Program-made: the position numbers and the translations under genes | Source: Oxyruncus cristatus | Lineage: Eukaryota; Chordata; Aves; Passeriformes; Cotingidae | Direction of reading: 5' to 3' | Assembly: GCA_013399855.1 (NCBI GenBank) | Contig: VXAY01002202.1 | Span: 453,132-517,131 of the forward strand | Length of the DNA stretch: 64,000 nucleotides | Part shown: in pieces, positions 1 to 12,616 of the stretch | Layout of the letters: the number at the start of each line of letters is the position of its first letter | How positions within the stretch are numbered: the stretch's first letter is position 1 | The notes under the pieces: model-generated | What the model saw: only the letters and a program-made list of their open reading frames with translations | Told to the model about the DNA's origin: nothing | The model's database searches: none

Positions 1-325
1 CACCTTCAGGTGTGGAGTATCCACAACATTTCTGGGCAATCTGTTCCAGTGCCTCACCACCCTCACAGTCAAGAGTTTCTTCCCAATAACTCATCTAAAC
101 CTGACCTCTTTTGGCTTAAAGCCATTCCTCCCTTGTCCTATTATTACATGTCTCTGTAGAAAAATCTCTCCTGCTGCCTTGTAGTTTCCCTTTAGGTACT
201 GGAAGGTGCTGTAAGGTCCCTCCAGAGCCTTCTCTTCTCCAGACTGAACAACCCCAGCTCCCTCAGATTGTCTTCACAGAAGGGGCGCACCAACCCACTG
301 ACCATCTTTGTGGCACAGAAATCAC
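1..325 (-). mobile_element. CR1 LINE fragment (minus strand, cut by window edge)
   Basis: Read on the minus strand this matches the non-coding-to-ORF2 tail region of avian CR1: the passages for 'accatctttgtggc', 'ctccctcag', 'cttctccagactgaac' and 'gtactggaaggtgctgtaaggtccc' are in the order expected of a reversed CR1 3' portion. The true CR1 3' end lies to the left of the window. The copy has many substitutions and small gaps and no open frame, so it is an old, dead, 5'-truncated copy. Family assignment rests on recognition of the CR1 consensus, not on a search. Confidence 0.9.
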
Positions 326-1685
326 CCTGAATTCTGGAAAACTATGCAGTGTCTCCATTCGTTATCATTCCTCTTACAAGGGGTAGTCATACACTGTATC
401 TATTGTGTCAAAAAGGGCCAAAATGCAGTGTTTCTCTTGTGGTTTAGGTCCTAGAAAGCTTTTGATCACACTTCAGAACTTTAATGAAAAGGGCTAAGCC
501 CTCTAAAATATCATTTATGATTACTGTGTGTCTTTCTCTACTGAAAATGCTATTTACAGCTAATAAGATTGTATGAGTAGATGGAGAAAACATTTATAGA
601 ACAATTTGGCCGAGGTGAAGTAAAGCTCATGATTCTTACTTTTCACTCTTGGGAATTCAAAATATTCATCTTCCACAGCTCAGAAAAAAAGAGTTACTGA
701 GAACAATCTGTACCCTGAAAAACTGCAATGTGTGACTACATGGATTTTACTAAAGAAGCCTTAGTAAAATTATAGATGCCAGGCTATTGCATACACACCC
801 ACATCATATTCATCAGAAATGAAAATGTAAGAATTAAAAAAGTAAAAAAAAAAGTAAAAAAGTAAAAAAATAGAATTCTCAAACAGATTATAATCTTGAT
901 AATTCCTGAAAGACGTATTCAAAACGTTGTATAGCGTAGATTTATTTTAAAAATATAGCTAAAAATTATGTTGTTGGCAACAAAGCACAAGCCACTGAAG
1001 TATTAACCTCCCATCTCAAGAATGAAATTATTTTAATAAAACGTATATGCTGATTCAAAAATTGTTAAAGAAGACAAATGGAAAAAGGTGAAACAGAGAT
1101 GAATTATATTGAAATGTAGGTGTACCTTCAAGAAACAGATTTATTCTTTTCCATTGGAATTTACAAATTTCTTAAAATAGGGCATCAAAAATCCTCCAGA
1201 TTTTCAACGTTTACAAGCCGACCTTTTGTCTTGTTTGATTTGAACTGAAATCTGAACCTTAAATTCACTGGATCTGGGTTTAAACTCAACTATGCCTAAA
1301 TAATAGACAAACCAAGGAGTTTAAATAATGACGCATTTGAACTCTGGCAATAAAAGATTGGGTTTCATGCTTTAGGGGCAAACCTGTAGAGGGAATAAAA
1401 TAAACTTATTTAGAACAATGAAGAATGTGTGTTAGTTGATTTTTTCCAACTTAAAACAGAAGGTCTTTGTTTCCTTTTTTAGGACATTTAGGAAGTTTTA
1501 ATAAATGCGTCTTCACCTTTTAATCATCATTCTTTAATTGTAACTCTAAAATATATTTTTATATTTTTCAAAGAACACCAGGAAAGAACTGTTTCACATC
1601 AGCTTTATTAAGTGACTTTATTCTGAGACTTTATTCTATGAGAAAACGTGTCTTTAATTTTTTATGTCCTTTTAATGATATTTAT
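326..1685. other. AT-rich single-copy-looking DNA, nothing assigned
   Basis: No repeat family, RNA gene or convincing exon is visible. It holds an interrupted A-run around 836-872 and is otherwise unremarkable AT-rich sequence. Confidence 0.5.
836..872. repeat. A-rich simple repeat, (AGTAAAAA)-like
   Basis: Three imperfect copies of a GTAAAAA-type unit form a 37-bp A-rich tract. No LINE or processed-gene body is attached upstream, so it is a simple repeat rather than a retroposon tail. Confidence 0.8.
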
Positions 1686-2047
1686 AGAATCGTAGAATCA
1701 TATAAGTTGAAAAAGACAAATAAGATCATTGAGTCCAGCCATTAACATAGCACTGCAAAGCCCACCACTAAACCACGCCATTAAGTGCCACATCCACGCG
1801 CCTTTTGAATACTTCCAGGGATGGAGACACAAGCAATTCCCTGGGCAACCTGTTCCAAAGCTTGACAGCCCTTTTAGTGAAGAAATTTTTCTTAATACTC
1901 GATCTAACCCTACCCCGTCACAATTTGAGGCCACCTTTTCTTGTCCCTTTGTTTGTTACCTGGGTGAAGGGGCCAACCCCCAGCTCGCTACAACTGCCTT
2001 TCAGGTAGTTGGAGAAAGTGATAAGGTCTCTCCTCAGCCTCAATATT
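1686..2047 (-). mobile_element. CR1 LINE 3' fragment (minus strand)
   Basis: This is a reversed CR1 tail. The left edge carries the CR1 3' terminus (tagaatcgtagaatcat), followed by the conserved blocks 'aagatcattgagtccagccattaacatagcactgc' (shortened here), 'ccagggatggagacac', 'ctgggcaacctgttcc', 'gtgaagaaatttttctt' and 'aggtagttggagaaagtgataagg'. The orientation is therefore minus. The copy is 5'-truncated, as most CR1 copies are. Open frames here (up to 109 codons) are by-products of the repeat and not genes. Confidence 0.93.
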
Positions 2048-5000
2048 GCAGGTGTTAACCGATTTTTTTTTTTTGTATGAACCAAGAACAGACTGAACAT
2101 GTCATAGTATTCCTGTTAACTCTCCTAACTGTGGATGTTTTATGAATATTGTGCATTCAATAATTATAAAATATACATTTTTAATTCCAAATCCATTATT
2201 AAAATTACTGTATTTTTAAAATTAAGAAAGTCATTACTTCTTATGTAAATTTGTTTAGGTAATTATCAGATATTTCACTATGATCTTAATCTCTGAAATC
2301 AGTAAGAAAAATGCAATTAAAAAATATTAAATCTAAAATCTTTCTTTTATATTTTTAGGTAAAAATAGAAAGGTATTGTCATTTCTGTGATTCACTTCTA
2401 TAAGCATCCAAGAGAACAAACGAAAAAATAACCAGAGTTACCAGAAAAAATTACGAAAGTTTAGCTATCTTGTAAACTTGATTAAAATACCCATCTTAAC
2501 ATTTTACTTCTGCTTTTATATTATAATAATTACTATTATATATATATAATTTTATATATAATTATGTTTATAAATTATATAATTTAGAGAAATTCTAGTG
2601 TAATATGGCACTTTTAATTATTGATACAAACAAAACAGTCTGAGTAGTCCTTTGCGTTGTGTTAGTGCAATCAAGATTAATAAACCTTGACACGAGCAAT
2701 ATAAATTTATGCTGATATGGGTTTGTAAATGACAAAAAGGTTTTTTACAATACTTTCATGATTCATAAAAAAAGTCTGCAATTCTCCAAATCATCAAAGA
2801 TCTGTTTCGTGCTTCTATCGCTGCCTGTCACTTTTTAAATGAAGATGTAGTAGTATAAAATACAAAAAAGCAAAATGATCAAAGCTAGCAGCAAGTACCA
2901 CAAATACAAACTAACAAGAGTATTAATACTTTTAAAGTTCGTCTTAGACAGAAAATCACTTTTCCTGACATCTCTGTTATTCTTTCACAATATTTAGCTA
3001 CTGCAAGTTACTGCAAACCTATCTTCTTAGCTGAGAGCTGCAAAATCCTATACTAGTTTAATTATGTGATGCAGGATTCTAGACACTCTTGTTACAGAAC
3101 AAAGACATAGCTTCTTTCTGGTTGGCAAAATTTTTGGCTTCCCCACCTGTGTTTATGTCTACCCTAAGATCTGATAAGTTGTTTTTCATCTGGACGTGTA
3201 GCTGCCTTACACTTGATGCACTTTTGTGATGGCACTTCAAGATCCTATCTTAGACATGCCAGCCATTCTGGGCTCATGTTAGGAGGTCTTACCTCTGTGA
3301 GTCCCTTTATTAGAAAAACTTGGAAACCAAATACTATGTCTTTTAACTGATACTCGCCCTTGGATAAAAAAGGCTTTATTGGTCTCCTATGACTGTAGTC
3401 ATACAGGGAGACCTCCTACAACATATATTATCAATTTTTGTGCCATGCTCTTTGACCATGAGTAATCTACCGTTCCAGTTCCATATTCCTGGACAAATTA
3501 GAGAAAACAACCTATTTTTACCCAGTTGCACATTAATGCACACATAGCAGGAAGAGGGAACCAGAGCCAGGTCAGATAACATGATAGTCAGGCAGCTACT
3601 GAAATCTGCTTTAGATAAGGATTGATGATACTACTTAATGCTTATAGAACTGCAGAAACTCCCCTTCAGTGAAGCAAACATTAATTAAGTCCATTAGCTC
3701 CAACACGAGGCAATGCTTCTTTAGAATACATCATGTCCCTTTGATTAAGGTACCTGCTTAAGAGGTATGAGAATTGACCTCAAATTCATCTTCTTCCTGC
3801 TTCAGGCCAAAGATTTGAACTTTGATTCCCTAACTCACAGATGAAGCTTTTACACACTATGGTCTCAAGTTTTCTGCAGCAGAGCTCTCTTTGCTGGAGC
3901 TCTTCCAATATGTATAAAATACTTTAATAATCCTATACAAATGAAATGGCTCTATCCTTTGGTAGGTAGGAAGTTTAGTACAAGACCCAATCACTTTCTG
4001 GACAGCTACATCTGGATGGCTATCTACCTACTCGAGACCAATGCTGTCCTGTCATCTCTTACAGTTCTTGATCAATCAAACTCAACAGCTATCAGACCCA
4101 GAGGTTATATAAACACCCAGCAGGTTTCAGAAGACACTAGGATGCGATGCAAATGTTATCTATTTCGTGCTCTAACAAAGGTGGATTACTGTTTCACAAC
4201 ACAGAACTGAAGGAAGCCAGCCTTTTTTTATTGAGATGAATGAGGTTTAAGAGAGTTTCCAAAGAGACAGAGTCAGATCCATATATTTGTGGGGGGAAAT
4301 GACTATCCTAGCCTGAGTGAGTGTCCTTACTGCTATTTCTTCAAGAGAAGGAGAAGGGGAAAGCTCTGTTTATCCTGTCATGGAAAGGCAAGACTTCAGT
4401 ATCTTCAACTTTCTTTTGACAACTGACTTGAAATCATTTATGTCTCATGGAATATGATATGTAGCTAACACTGCTTTTTTCTCTCATTTCAGAAGAAAAA
4501 AAAAAACAAACAAAAGCAAAAACATCAAAAACAATTAAAGCCAACTGATAATTCATTTTTTGTAACTATATGCTGGCCCTAAGCGAAGTGGATGCTAAAC
4601 CATTTATTGGGAGAAAATTAAAACTAATACCTTCTTCTTCAGTTTTAATACAAAATATCTTTGGATCAGTTTTTCTGCTTCATGTATAATCCATTAGACA
4701 GAGATCGTTTCCTTTCCTTTCCTAATGCTAAAACTAAATGTATTTTTTATAAAATTTGGGCACCATTTGGAACTTTTCATACTTAGCTCACACTGTAGAT
4801 CAGCCTAGAAATAATGTTATGAACACAATTTCCATAAAAATCTATTTAGAAAAATATAGTCTTAGTTCAGTTTATACGTCGTATTTTCACAGTGCTCTGA
4901 TTTATATAGATTCTTCCTTAATTGGTTTTAAGCCAAGATACTAAAATACATTTTTAAGGTCATTTCTACCAACACTACGAACAAGTTGATGAAACAAGTT

Positions 5001-8000
5001 TAATATCACTCTTCTCCTGTGTTTGCCATCTGGTTTTGTATTCTTTGTTTGCTTAATTGGTTTCTTGATGAAAGACCACTGTTCAAACTTTGAGAGAGTG
5101 AAAAATTCACAGCACTGAATCAAAACAAAGATTGCTGTGGAGCATTTCAGGAACTCCTGTCCTTTGACAGGGCCTCATACTACACTAGGCTTTCCAATTA
5201 CTTTGAAATTATTATTAGTATGAAAAGGAAATTATTAAAATGATCAGCAATTCAAGATTCATTTTTATTTGCTTCTCTCTCATCAGCTGTATGCTACATT
5301 TTAACTTTTAATTAAGTATGGTTAGTAGTCCTTTAAAATATGTGTAACTTATAAATCAAAACCTGTGAAGGAGCTCTTGCTTGTGTTTTCCACCAGTAGT
5401 CATTCTGCATTATCAAAAAGTTTTCTAGAAATGTCTTGGAAAACTTTCTGTATTGATAGAAATGCAATTATGATGGAAGATGCTTTTCAACTTCATTGTT
5501 GTAAACTTAGAATAGTGTTTTACTTTATTCCATTAATGTGAATAAATGTGTTGCTGCATAAAATAAGGAGTATCTTCAGAAAAAAAATCATTCTGCATCA
5601 CAGCTCTTCCAGGAATGATCCGTAACAGTTGTAGCATATTAACAAGCTAAAGCAGCTTGTTTTTTCCACATAGCAGAAGGTGAAAAGTCTAAATTTCAAC
5701 CAGTTTTTTATTGTCTCTCTTTTCTACCCATCTCCTAGTCAGCAAGAATTTTAAGTATATGTTCTTTCCATCACTCCATGAAGCTAACTGTGGAGTCAGA
5801 GAGCTTTAACACAGCCAAGAAAAATCTGCCTAACTTTCCTTTGGAAGAGCAGCAGTGAGAGTCATGATCAAGTCCACAGGTTTGCCAGTTTTCCAAGACC
5901 TTACTTAGGATTCTCTGCTCTTTAGTAGTTTAAAGAAAAGTATTTCATTCAACAAAAAATTACAAACCATTTGGGACCATATGGTCTTTCAATAGTATGT
6001 TAAGGAAATGCAACTAAAATGCAACATAAAAATATGTGGACTGTTTGTGGACAACACAAGGAATCTGGCTCATGGAATGGGAGAGCTAAGTGGTAAATGT
6101 GACAGTTTGGAATATGCTCATAAGGCATCCATAGTTTGCAGAAAAGGTGATGGAACTGTGAATTCTTGTAATCTGGAAGTATTTCACATAAACTGTATGT
6201 GCCCCAGTATTTGTTACAGCAGATCCTGCCAAAGGGCTGGGTTTTTTTCAGGCATTCTAGCTTTCTCAGGCAAATTTTCATAATTATACTGTGTGGTTGG
6301 CTGTTGCTAATTTCATATAAGAGGAGAAAAAACTTGAGATCACTTGTGGAATTGTTCCTCAATCAGCTACAATTAAAAGCAACTGAATAACTGATCTGTA
6401 CTAGTAGACTCAGGAACTAGACAGATGTCTTTTATATGTAAAAGATGTTTCACCGTTTATTTTTATGTTTTTGTTTTGTCCTTGCAAGTGGTATAGACAA
6501 GGGGTGTTAGTATGCAACAAGGGCATTATAATAATAACTTCTTTTTACTGCCAAAGTTATAAAAGCAGTAAGATGGACTTATAAAAATAATTTTGCACTC
6601 CAATTAAAATAGACTGCTGGGATATTGCTTACTCCATGTTCTAGACCTGTTGCCAAGATAAAAGCTTTCCAAATTAATATAGATGTGGAGCACAGTATCT
6701 CAAAAGATGACAAACAAAAAATTGAATCAATACTGTTAAAAATAAAAAGAAAAGAAACAGAAATTTATATTTTTTTTAATTCCTTATTCCTGAAAAGACA
6801 AACTCACTATCTGGCATACGAAAATAATGTTTTCAGGCAAACCAATTGGAAATGTGATGAGACATTGTAGCCAGGCACTAAAAAGGATGGAGATTTTGTT
6901 GCATAGTATTCATGACGAGTTTGGGCAGCCAAGTCCCAACTGGATTTCAGTGGTTACTTTGTTCCCTGATTTGTGCTATAGTAATTCGATCTGAATTTCC
7001 CACATTTGCAAGGCTTTTTCAGCTGAAAAGCTGTCTGAACAAGAGATCCACCAGGATTTAGAAGCAAGTCTTATTAGCACACACATTTCAGAAGATGACA
7101 GGACTGGGTCTGAAAGCAAAAGCATTCAAAACTTTTTCATTTTATAGTATGACTGTATGAGAGAGAGTTCCTCATTACTTTGAGTGGTTAGAGAACTCAA
7201 GAAATGAGAAACCAGATCTTCCAGTTTCTGACAGTCATGAACCCTTTCTGAACTTCTACTGACAATTCTGGTTCCACACACAGAGAAAAGGGAAATAGGT
7301 TAGGATCGGATGTGAAGACCTCAATTAAGCCCCCTATGTCATGGTTTAGGCTCCTGTATCTATCTATCATAGTTTTTTTCATTCCATAATCAGTATTTTG
7401 TATAATCACTTTAGTGATTAATTAGAAGAATATTAACAAGGATGCAGGCCGAGACTGCAAGTTTCTACTGCTTTAGCTCGTGCTTACCTACAAGGAAATG
7501 CTGTTATGTTGTAGAGATCTGTTTGTCCCATGTTCCCTTCTGCAGACTTGGTTCCAGTAGCTTGTTCCAGCAGCAAGAATGAGAGCAGTGTCATCCCAGA
7601 CTCTTCCTAGGACTTGCTCCTTAAACTCCTCTAGGCAGTGGACTCTGACTTACAGCCACAACCAGAGTTGGAAATGGGTAACATTTTCAGTGCTGGTATT
7701 ACATTTGTATCCTTGTGCTTATTCACTGATAGCAGCTGTCATGAGAACAAGTTAAGTATTGCTAGCAAAATATCTGGTGTGCTCAACAGAATCTTATTTT
7801 CTTGATTGCCACAAGGTGTACTGCAGGGTGAGGCAGTTCTGGTCATAAGTGGCGAGAAAGATGTGCTAAAATGGTTAAAATGTCTGTGTGGTGAAACTTT
7901 GTTGAAGTTGGGGTACTTCAATTTTCACTTTCAATTACTCTCATTTCCTCAAAAACTCAATCTGCAGCTGAACTTCATACCCTTATTTATATTTACTCAA

Positions 8001-8196
8001 GATCGTAAACTACTGCAACAAGTTGCTAAAAAAATGAACTGCCTGGACTCTATGAAAACCTGCATTTTATTAGTCTGATCAAAAATTCTCCTTCTTTCAT
8101 GAAAAACATTTTGTCTTTTGAATCGTGATGTTCTCTCAACAATAGAAAGAACTAAGTTGGTCCTCTCATCTTGCCACAAAACAAGAAGTGATCACA
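2048..8196. other. Long AT-rich stretch without an identified gene or repeat family
   Basis: About 6.1 kb with no CR1 or LTR body that I recognise. It contains an AT microsatellite (2514-2586) and several frames of 60-120 codons (for example 6000-6362 minus and 6008-6283 plus) that overlap each other, lack recognisable domains and are of the length expected by chance in AT-rich DNA. It may be intronic or intergenic. Confidence 0.5.
2514..2586. repeat. AT-rich low-complexity tract
   Basis: Alternating TA dinucleotides and near-palindromic TATATAATTTTATATA runs, about 73 bp, with almost no G or C. Confidence 0.85.
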
Positions 8197-8345
8197 TCAC
8201 CAAGCCTGACAGAGTTCAAGAAGCATTTGGATGATACTCTCAGGCACATGATGCAACTCTTGGCAATGATCCTGTGCAGACTAAGGGTTGTATGCGATGA
8301 CCCTTGTGGGCCCTTCCAACTCAGCATAATCTGTGATTCTGTGAA
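8197..8345 (+). mobile_element. CR1 LINE 3' end (plus strand)
   Basis: This short copy starts with the segment 'agttcaagaagcatttggatga', continues through 'gggcccttccaactcagcat', and ends in 'ctgtgattctgtga', the CR1 terminal repeat. It is the last ~150 bp of a plus-strand CR1, extremely 5'-truncated. Confidence 0.93.
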
Positions 8346-8784
8346 AATTCCAGGATTTTTTTAAGTCTATACTAATTGTATGATTCAGTGTGCTATGAGA
8401 AGATAAAACGCAAAGCAAAGGGAAAACAAGTGAGTCTTTAATTTGAATTGAGAGATTGAAAAAAGTGGTGACATCCCTGTCAGTTTTGTGAAGGGAATCC
8501 TTTACTGAAAGTGATAACTGGCTGAATTAATAATCATCCAGTATTGCCTGTTTAGACAATGGAAGGAAAAAAAAGGGGATTAGCGGGAGCTGATTCATCA
8601 TGAATAATTTAACTGGCATATGAGAGGAAACATACAGATTCACAGTCCAGTCCTATATTTCTTGTTCATTCAAATTTTTTACTGATTTCTGCCTCAGGGT
8701 TGCAAAGATGAAGATTTTGCATTTTTTCTTCTTTTGAGATTTCCACTTCTTTTAGACCACTGAAGATTGCTCCCTTTGGCTTCC

Positions 8785-8810
8785 TTTTTTTTTTTCTTTT
8801 TTTTTTTTTT
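8785..8810. repeat. Poly-T tract
   Basis: 25 of 26 bases are T, interrupted once by C. It gives a lysine-rich frame on the minus strand that should not be taken as a gene. Confidence 0.9.
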
Positions 8811-9710
8811 AAACTCAGTTTACAATTTTCTTTTTTTTCAAGATTCAGTTTAGACTGAAACATGGGATGTTTACATTTCTTCCATGGTTCTTTGAATACT
8901 GTTGACAAAAATATTCACTCAACTATCATTCTACGTCAGAATACAATTTTTCTATTTAATTCCTGGATAAGTACCTTGGAACACTACAGTGATTGTTTCA
9001 CCTAAATATGCTGAGGAAGGAAGTGCTATGAGGTCACAGGCAGGCTAGTTCACAATGTGTGGTGAGTACTTGTAAGGAGAAAAGGTAGTTGTGCAAGTAC
9101 ACTATAATACAGAACATGCAGTTTATTTAAGTACATAATCTTCCATTTAATATGGAATTCCCTGTGGTAAAAAAACAATCAGGGAACTTGGATTCTAAAC
9201 TCATGTGAGGGAAAAAGAGGCTTTGTTGGTTGAAATTTTCATTCCATTTGCCAGTAAAAAATACAGGTCACAGCTCTTCTCCATGTGATCTCTGGTAGCA
9301 AATAAAATACCTTCTGCTTTTACATAGATGCAGTGAGGGGGAGGAAGACATGTTCTGTGTGCCTTTTATAATAATTCAGTAGTTAATTAATGGCCTGCGT
9401 TCTCACTTGGTATCTGCAGCAGGAACTTTGAAAGCCTTAGCAAGAGACAGGAAACAACAAGGTAAAAAAGGAGTACTGATGCATTGGTTTTGCAGAAGAT
9501 GAGAGAGAGAAATTAGGAGAGAGGAAAGACATATTACTCACTTTTACAGGCAAATTAATTTCTGTTTCCTCTTTTAATATAAAGACCCAGTTCTTGCATA
9601 TTCAGCTCATGTTTATAGAGCTGTAGAACTTATTACTAGTTGTCCAGTTAAATTGTATTTATCCCTACAAGCTTTCCCTCACAGCTTCAGTCTCATTTCT
9701 GTCAATTCTT

Positions 9711-9884
9711 CTGTTTGTTTGTGTTTTGTTGGGTTTTTTTGTTTGTTTTGTATGGTTTTCTTGTTTGGTTGGTTGGTTGGTTGGTTTTTTTTTTGTAAAA
9801 GTGGTCCTTTGGTTTCATTTGGTTTTATTTGGTTTGGTTTGTTCATGGTGTTTTTCTTTTGAATGTGGGTTTGGTTTTTTTTCT
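9711..9884. repeat. TTGG/TTTG low-complexity tract
   Basis: Roughly 170 bp built almost only of T and G, including four TTGG units at 9768-9784 and several TTTGG pentamers. Reading frames through it encode Phe/Trp/Gly strings that are artefacts of composition. Confidence 0.9.
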
Positions 9885-11780
9885 AGTGTCTCAATCATTT
9901 GGTTAAAAAAAGGGTAAGGTAGTTATTTTCTTCTCCTACAGCTTACTGTCTTCTCCTGATATAGCTGCAGACCTGGGGAGGAGGGGAGAGGGGGAGAAAA
10001 AACAAACAAAAATGGAAAACATGCATGTATAAAGTGGGTACCTTATTTACATATCTGTCTCACCAAATTCATCTTTTTCTCCCTCAACTCCACAGTGCGT
10101 CCCTACCACACCCAAACACACACTTGTCTCTTCCTGGCCTCCCTTTGCTCTGGACTCACACATGCCCATTAATCCCCTCCTGATACCGTTTATCCTTCTC
10201 TCCTTCAGAAGAACTCCTTGAGCAGCAGCAGCAGTCAAGCTGCAACTCCAACTCTTTGACTCCTTCCTTCTTCTGAATGCTACTCAAGACTTCCTTCTTC
10301 CTCTGTTGAAATTGGTCATTTATCTATTCCCCTCACCCCCCAAATCATCTGATATATATCCTCAAGGTTAGGCCTTATTGTTTCCAATTTCATCTGTTCA
10401 GTCACACTAACTCTTTTCAGCTCATCTGTACTGCTGATTCTTTATCACTGACACCAGCAGCCAAAATGGAGCTTCATTGCTAACAGGCAAGAATCGCAGA
10501 GAAACAGCTCCCCCAAATGGTGCAATGCACCTAAAGATACACCCTCACACACTCAGGCATACATACTTATCCTTCTGTGTGCAAACATGAAGACTAGAAA
10601 TACAACATCATTTTTCACAGTGTAATATTTCACATGGCTGTGGAGTTAGATTAACAATTCATATTCACAATTGAAATGCAGAGCTCATACTGCATGCTCT
10701 TTCAAAGTAAGGAAATTGCCACAGATGCTGAGTTTCCTGCTCTTTCAGACATGTTCATATTGAGCCATGGGAGACCACAAGAAACACGAGCTGAACATTT
10801 GATTAAAAACATGACGGAACTCCTAAGATTCTGGGGCGGGGGAAGTATTTCCCTGAGGAAAAGACCTACAATGTTGCTAATCTAAGTATCGTACGGTGTT
10901 CAGAAGAACAGTTTTCAGCAAAGAGACCATACAGCACATAAGCAATCCCAGAACAGCCAATAATACCTCATGGAGGCACTGTGTAGGTTGAAAAACATAA
11001 TAAATACTGTAATAAAATGCTTTGAATCTGCTTACGAACTACTTAGCTATCTCCTTATTTTATTCTGCTAGTTACAATATTTCTTCTTTCTTTAAAGGGT
11101 TAAAATGGATTAAATCCTAAGAGTGAAGACACTCTGTCTCTTGCAAAATTCACTTTTTGTAGGGAACTGTTTAATGTTGCGTGAGAAAATTGTACATGAG
11201 AAAAACATATGTGTGTGTTTCTACTTTCTATCACATTGTGATTTGTTTTCATATCTATGTGGCTTGCATGTTAAAAAAGAACAAGAGATTTTGCTTTAAA
11301 GGCTTAACAAAGCTCTTTTTCAAAGCTAAAGATTGCATGTTTCACAACTCCTTGCTCTATTATTTTGTACTTTCTTAGATGAAAGTAAAGCTGTTAGGCC
11401 AATAAATGTGGAAAGCCTGTTTGTACAGATGTTGTGCTTCTTGCTTTGTTCTTTTGTTCATTGTCAGTAGTAGAAAATAGCTAATAGCCTTGAACTTTTC
11501 AACCTCTGAAGGATGAAACTATGGTTCGTGTAACTCTTCAGCACCTGAGTCATTCTTCTTTCCTTTGCTACCAAGGGCAGTCATTACAGCTCCTCCCCAT
11601 CTCTTTCTCTCTTTGCTACATCTTTGTTAAACTGTCAAGGATGTTTGAAAGCAATATAGTTCTCCTTTTTTCTAACTTCAAAGTTTGCTAGTAGATTGAT
11701 AACAGACTTCTTATTGATCTCTTCTGCACCAACACAATTCCTGCTTCTTTGGAAATACAATACAGTACAGCATCAGACAG

Positions 11781-11806
11781 ATATATATATATTATATATT
11801 ATATAT
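11781..11806. repeat. (TA)n microsatellite
   Basis: A 26-bp run of AT/TA dinucleotides with occasional slippage (ATATT). Confidence 0.85.
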
Positions 11807-12037
11807 TTTTAAGTCAAACTTTTTAAGCAGAAGGGTAGCATCTTCAAATTTTCCTAAAGTCAAGCATATAAATCCTTTATTCCCAGATATTGAATGAAAT
11901 AGAAGATTTCTGAGAATTATGATACCTATAATTTCTATTTCCCCTCAGTTCTTCATGCGGTTCTAGGGGCCTAATCAAAAGTTATGGATTTTCACGGGTT
12001 TGAAGTCAGTTTGAGACATTAAAAGGGGAGTGGCCAA

Positions 12038-12616
12038 CAAGAGATTCTGACCCTCCACTCTTCCCTTGTGAGACCTCACCTGGAGTACTGCATCCAGGTC
12101 TGGGGTCCTCAACAGAAGAAAGACATGGATCTGTTAGAGCAGGTCCATAGGAGGGTACAAAGATGTTCAGAGGCCTGGAGTACTTCTATGAAAACAGACT
12201 GAGAGCTCTGGGCTTATTCAGCCCAGTGAAGAGAAGGCTTTGTGAAGACCTCTCAGCCACACAGTACCTTAAGGCGACTTATAAAAAGGAGGGAAAGGGA
12301 GTTTTTACATGAGCAGATAGTGACAAAAGGGCAATGGTTTTAGACTAAAAGAGTGGAGGTTTATATTAGATGTTACAAAGAAATTCTTTACTCAGAGGGT
12401 GGTGAAATGCTCAAACAGATTGCCTGGAGAAGCTGTGCATGTCAAATCCCTGGAAGTTTTCCAGGCCAGCTTGGATAGGAGGGGCCTGAGCAACCAGTTC
12501 TAGTGAAAGGTGTCCTGTTTGCTGCAGGGAGATTGGAACTAGGTGATCTTTAAGGTCCCTTCTGACCTTAAAGACCCAAACCATTCCATGATTCTATAAC
12601 TCAGTGATTCTATATG
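12038..12616 (+). mobile_element. CR1 LINE 3' portion (plus strand)
   Basis: Nearly 580 bp of CR1 tail in sense orientation. It shows the blocks 'cacctggagtactgcatcca', 'agaaagacatggatct', 'ggcttattcagcccagtgaagagaagg', 'aaagaaattctttactcaga', 'tgcctggagaagctgtgc' and the non-coding tail 'ggtgatctttaaggtccct', and ends in 'cattccatgattctataactcagtgattctat', the CR1 3' signature. The residual ORF2 C-terminal frame is broken by stops and indels, so the copy is dead. It starts inside ORF2 (5' truncation). Confidence 0.93.

Larger units (their letters stand above)
8346..12037. other. Stretch with simple repeats only
   Basis: Contains a T-run (8785-8810), a TTGG/TTTG-rich tract (9711-9884), a pyrimidine-rich segment (about 10050-10350, with a short CAG run near 10220) and a TA tract (11781-11806). 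A frame at 10676-10885 begins near a pyrimidine-rich AG but has no convincing donor. No gene or repeat family is recognised. Confidence 0.5.

Noticed and set aside
6000..6390. 120-codon minus frame and overlapping 91- and 63-codon plus frames
   Set aside because: All three overlap in different frames with no domain, no clear splice sites and no codon-like pattern. The length is expected by chance in AT-rich DNA.
8666..8908. Lysine-rich 80-codon minus frame
   Set aside because: Its core is the poly-T tract read in reverse. No splice sites, start context or domain support it.
9653..9917. Overlapping frames of 63-69 codons rich in Phe, Trp and Gly
   Set aside because: They are translations of the TTGG/TTTG low-complexity tract.
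10726..10885. Possible exon after 'cctgctctttcag'
   Set aside because: The acceptor is good, but the open frame runs straight to a stop at 10884 with no acceptable donor, coding signal or polyadenylation signal near it.
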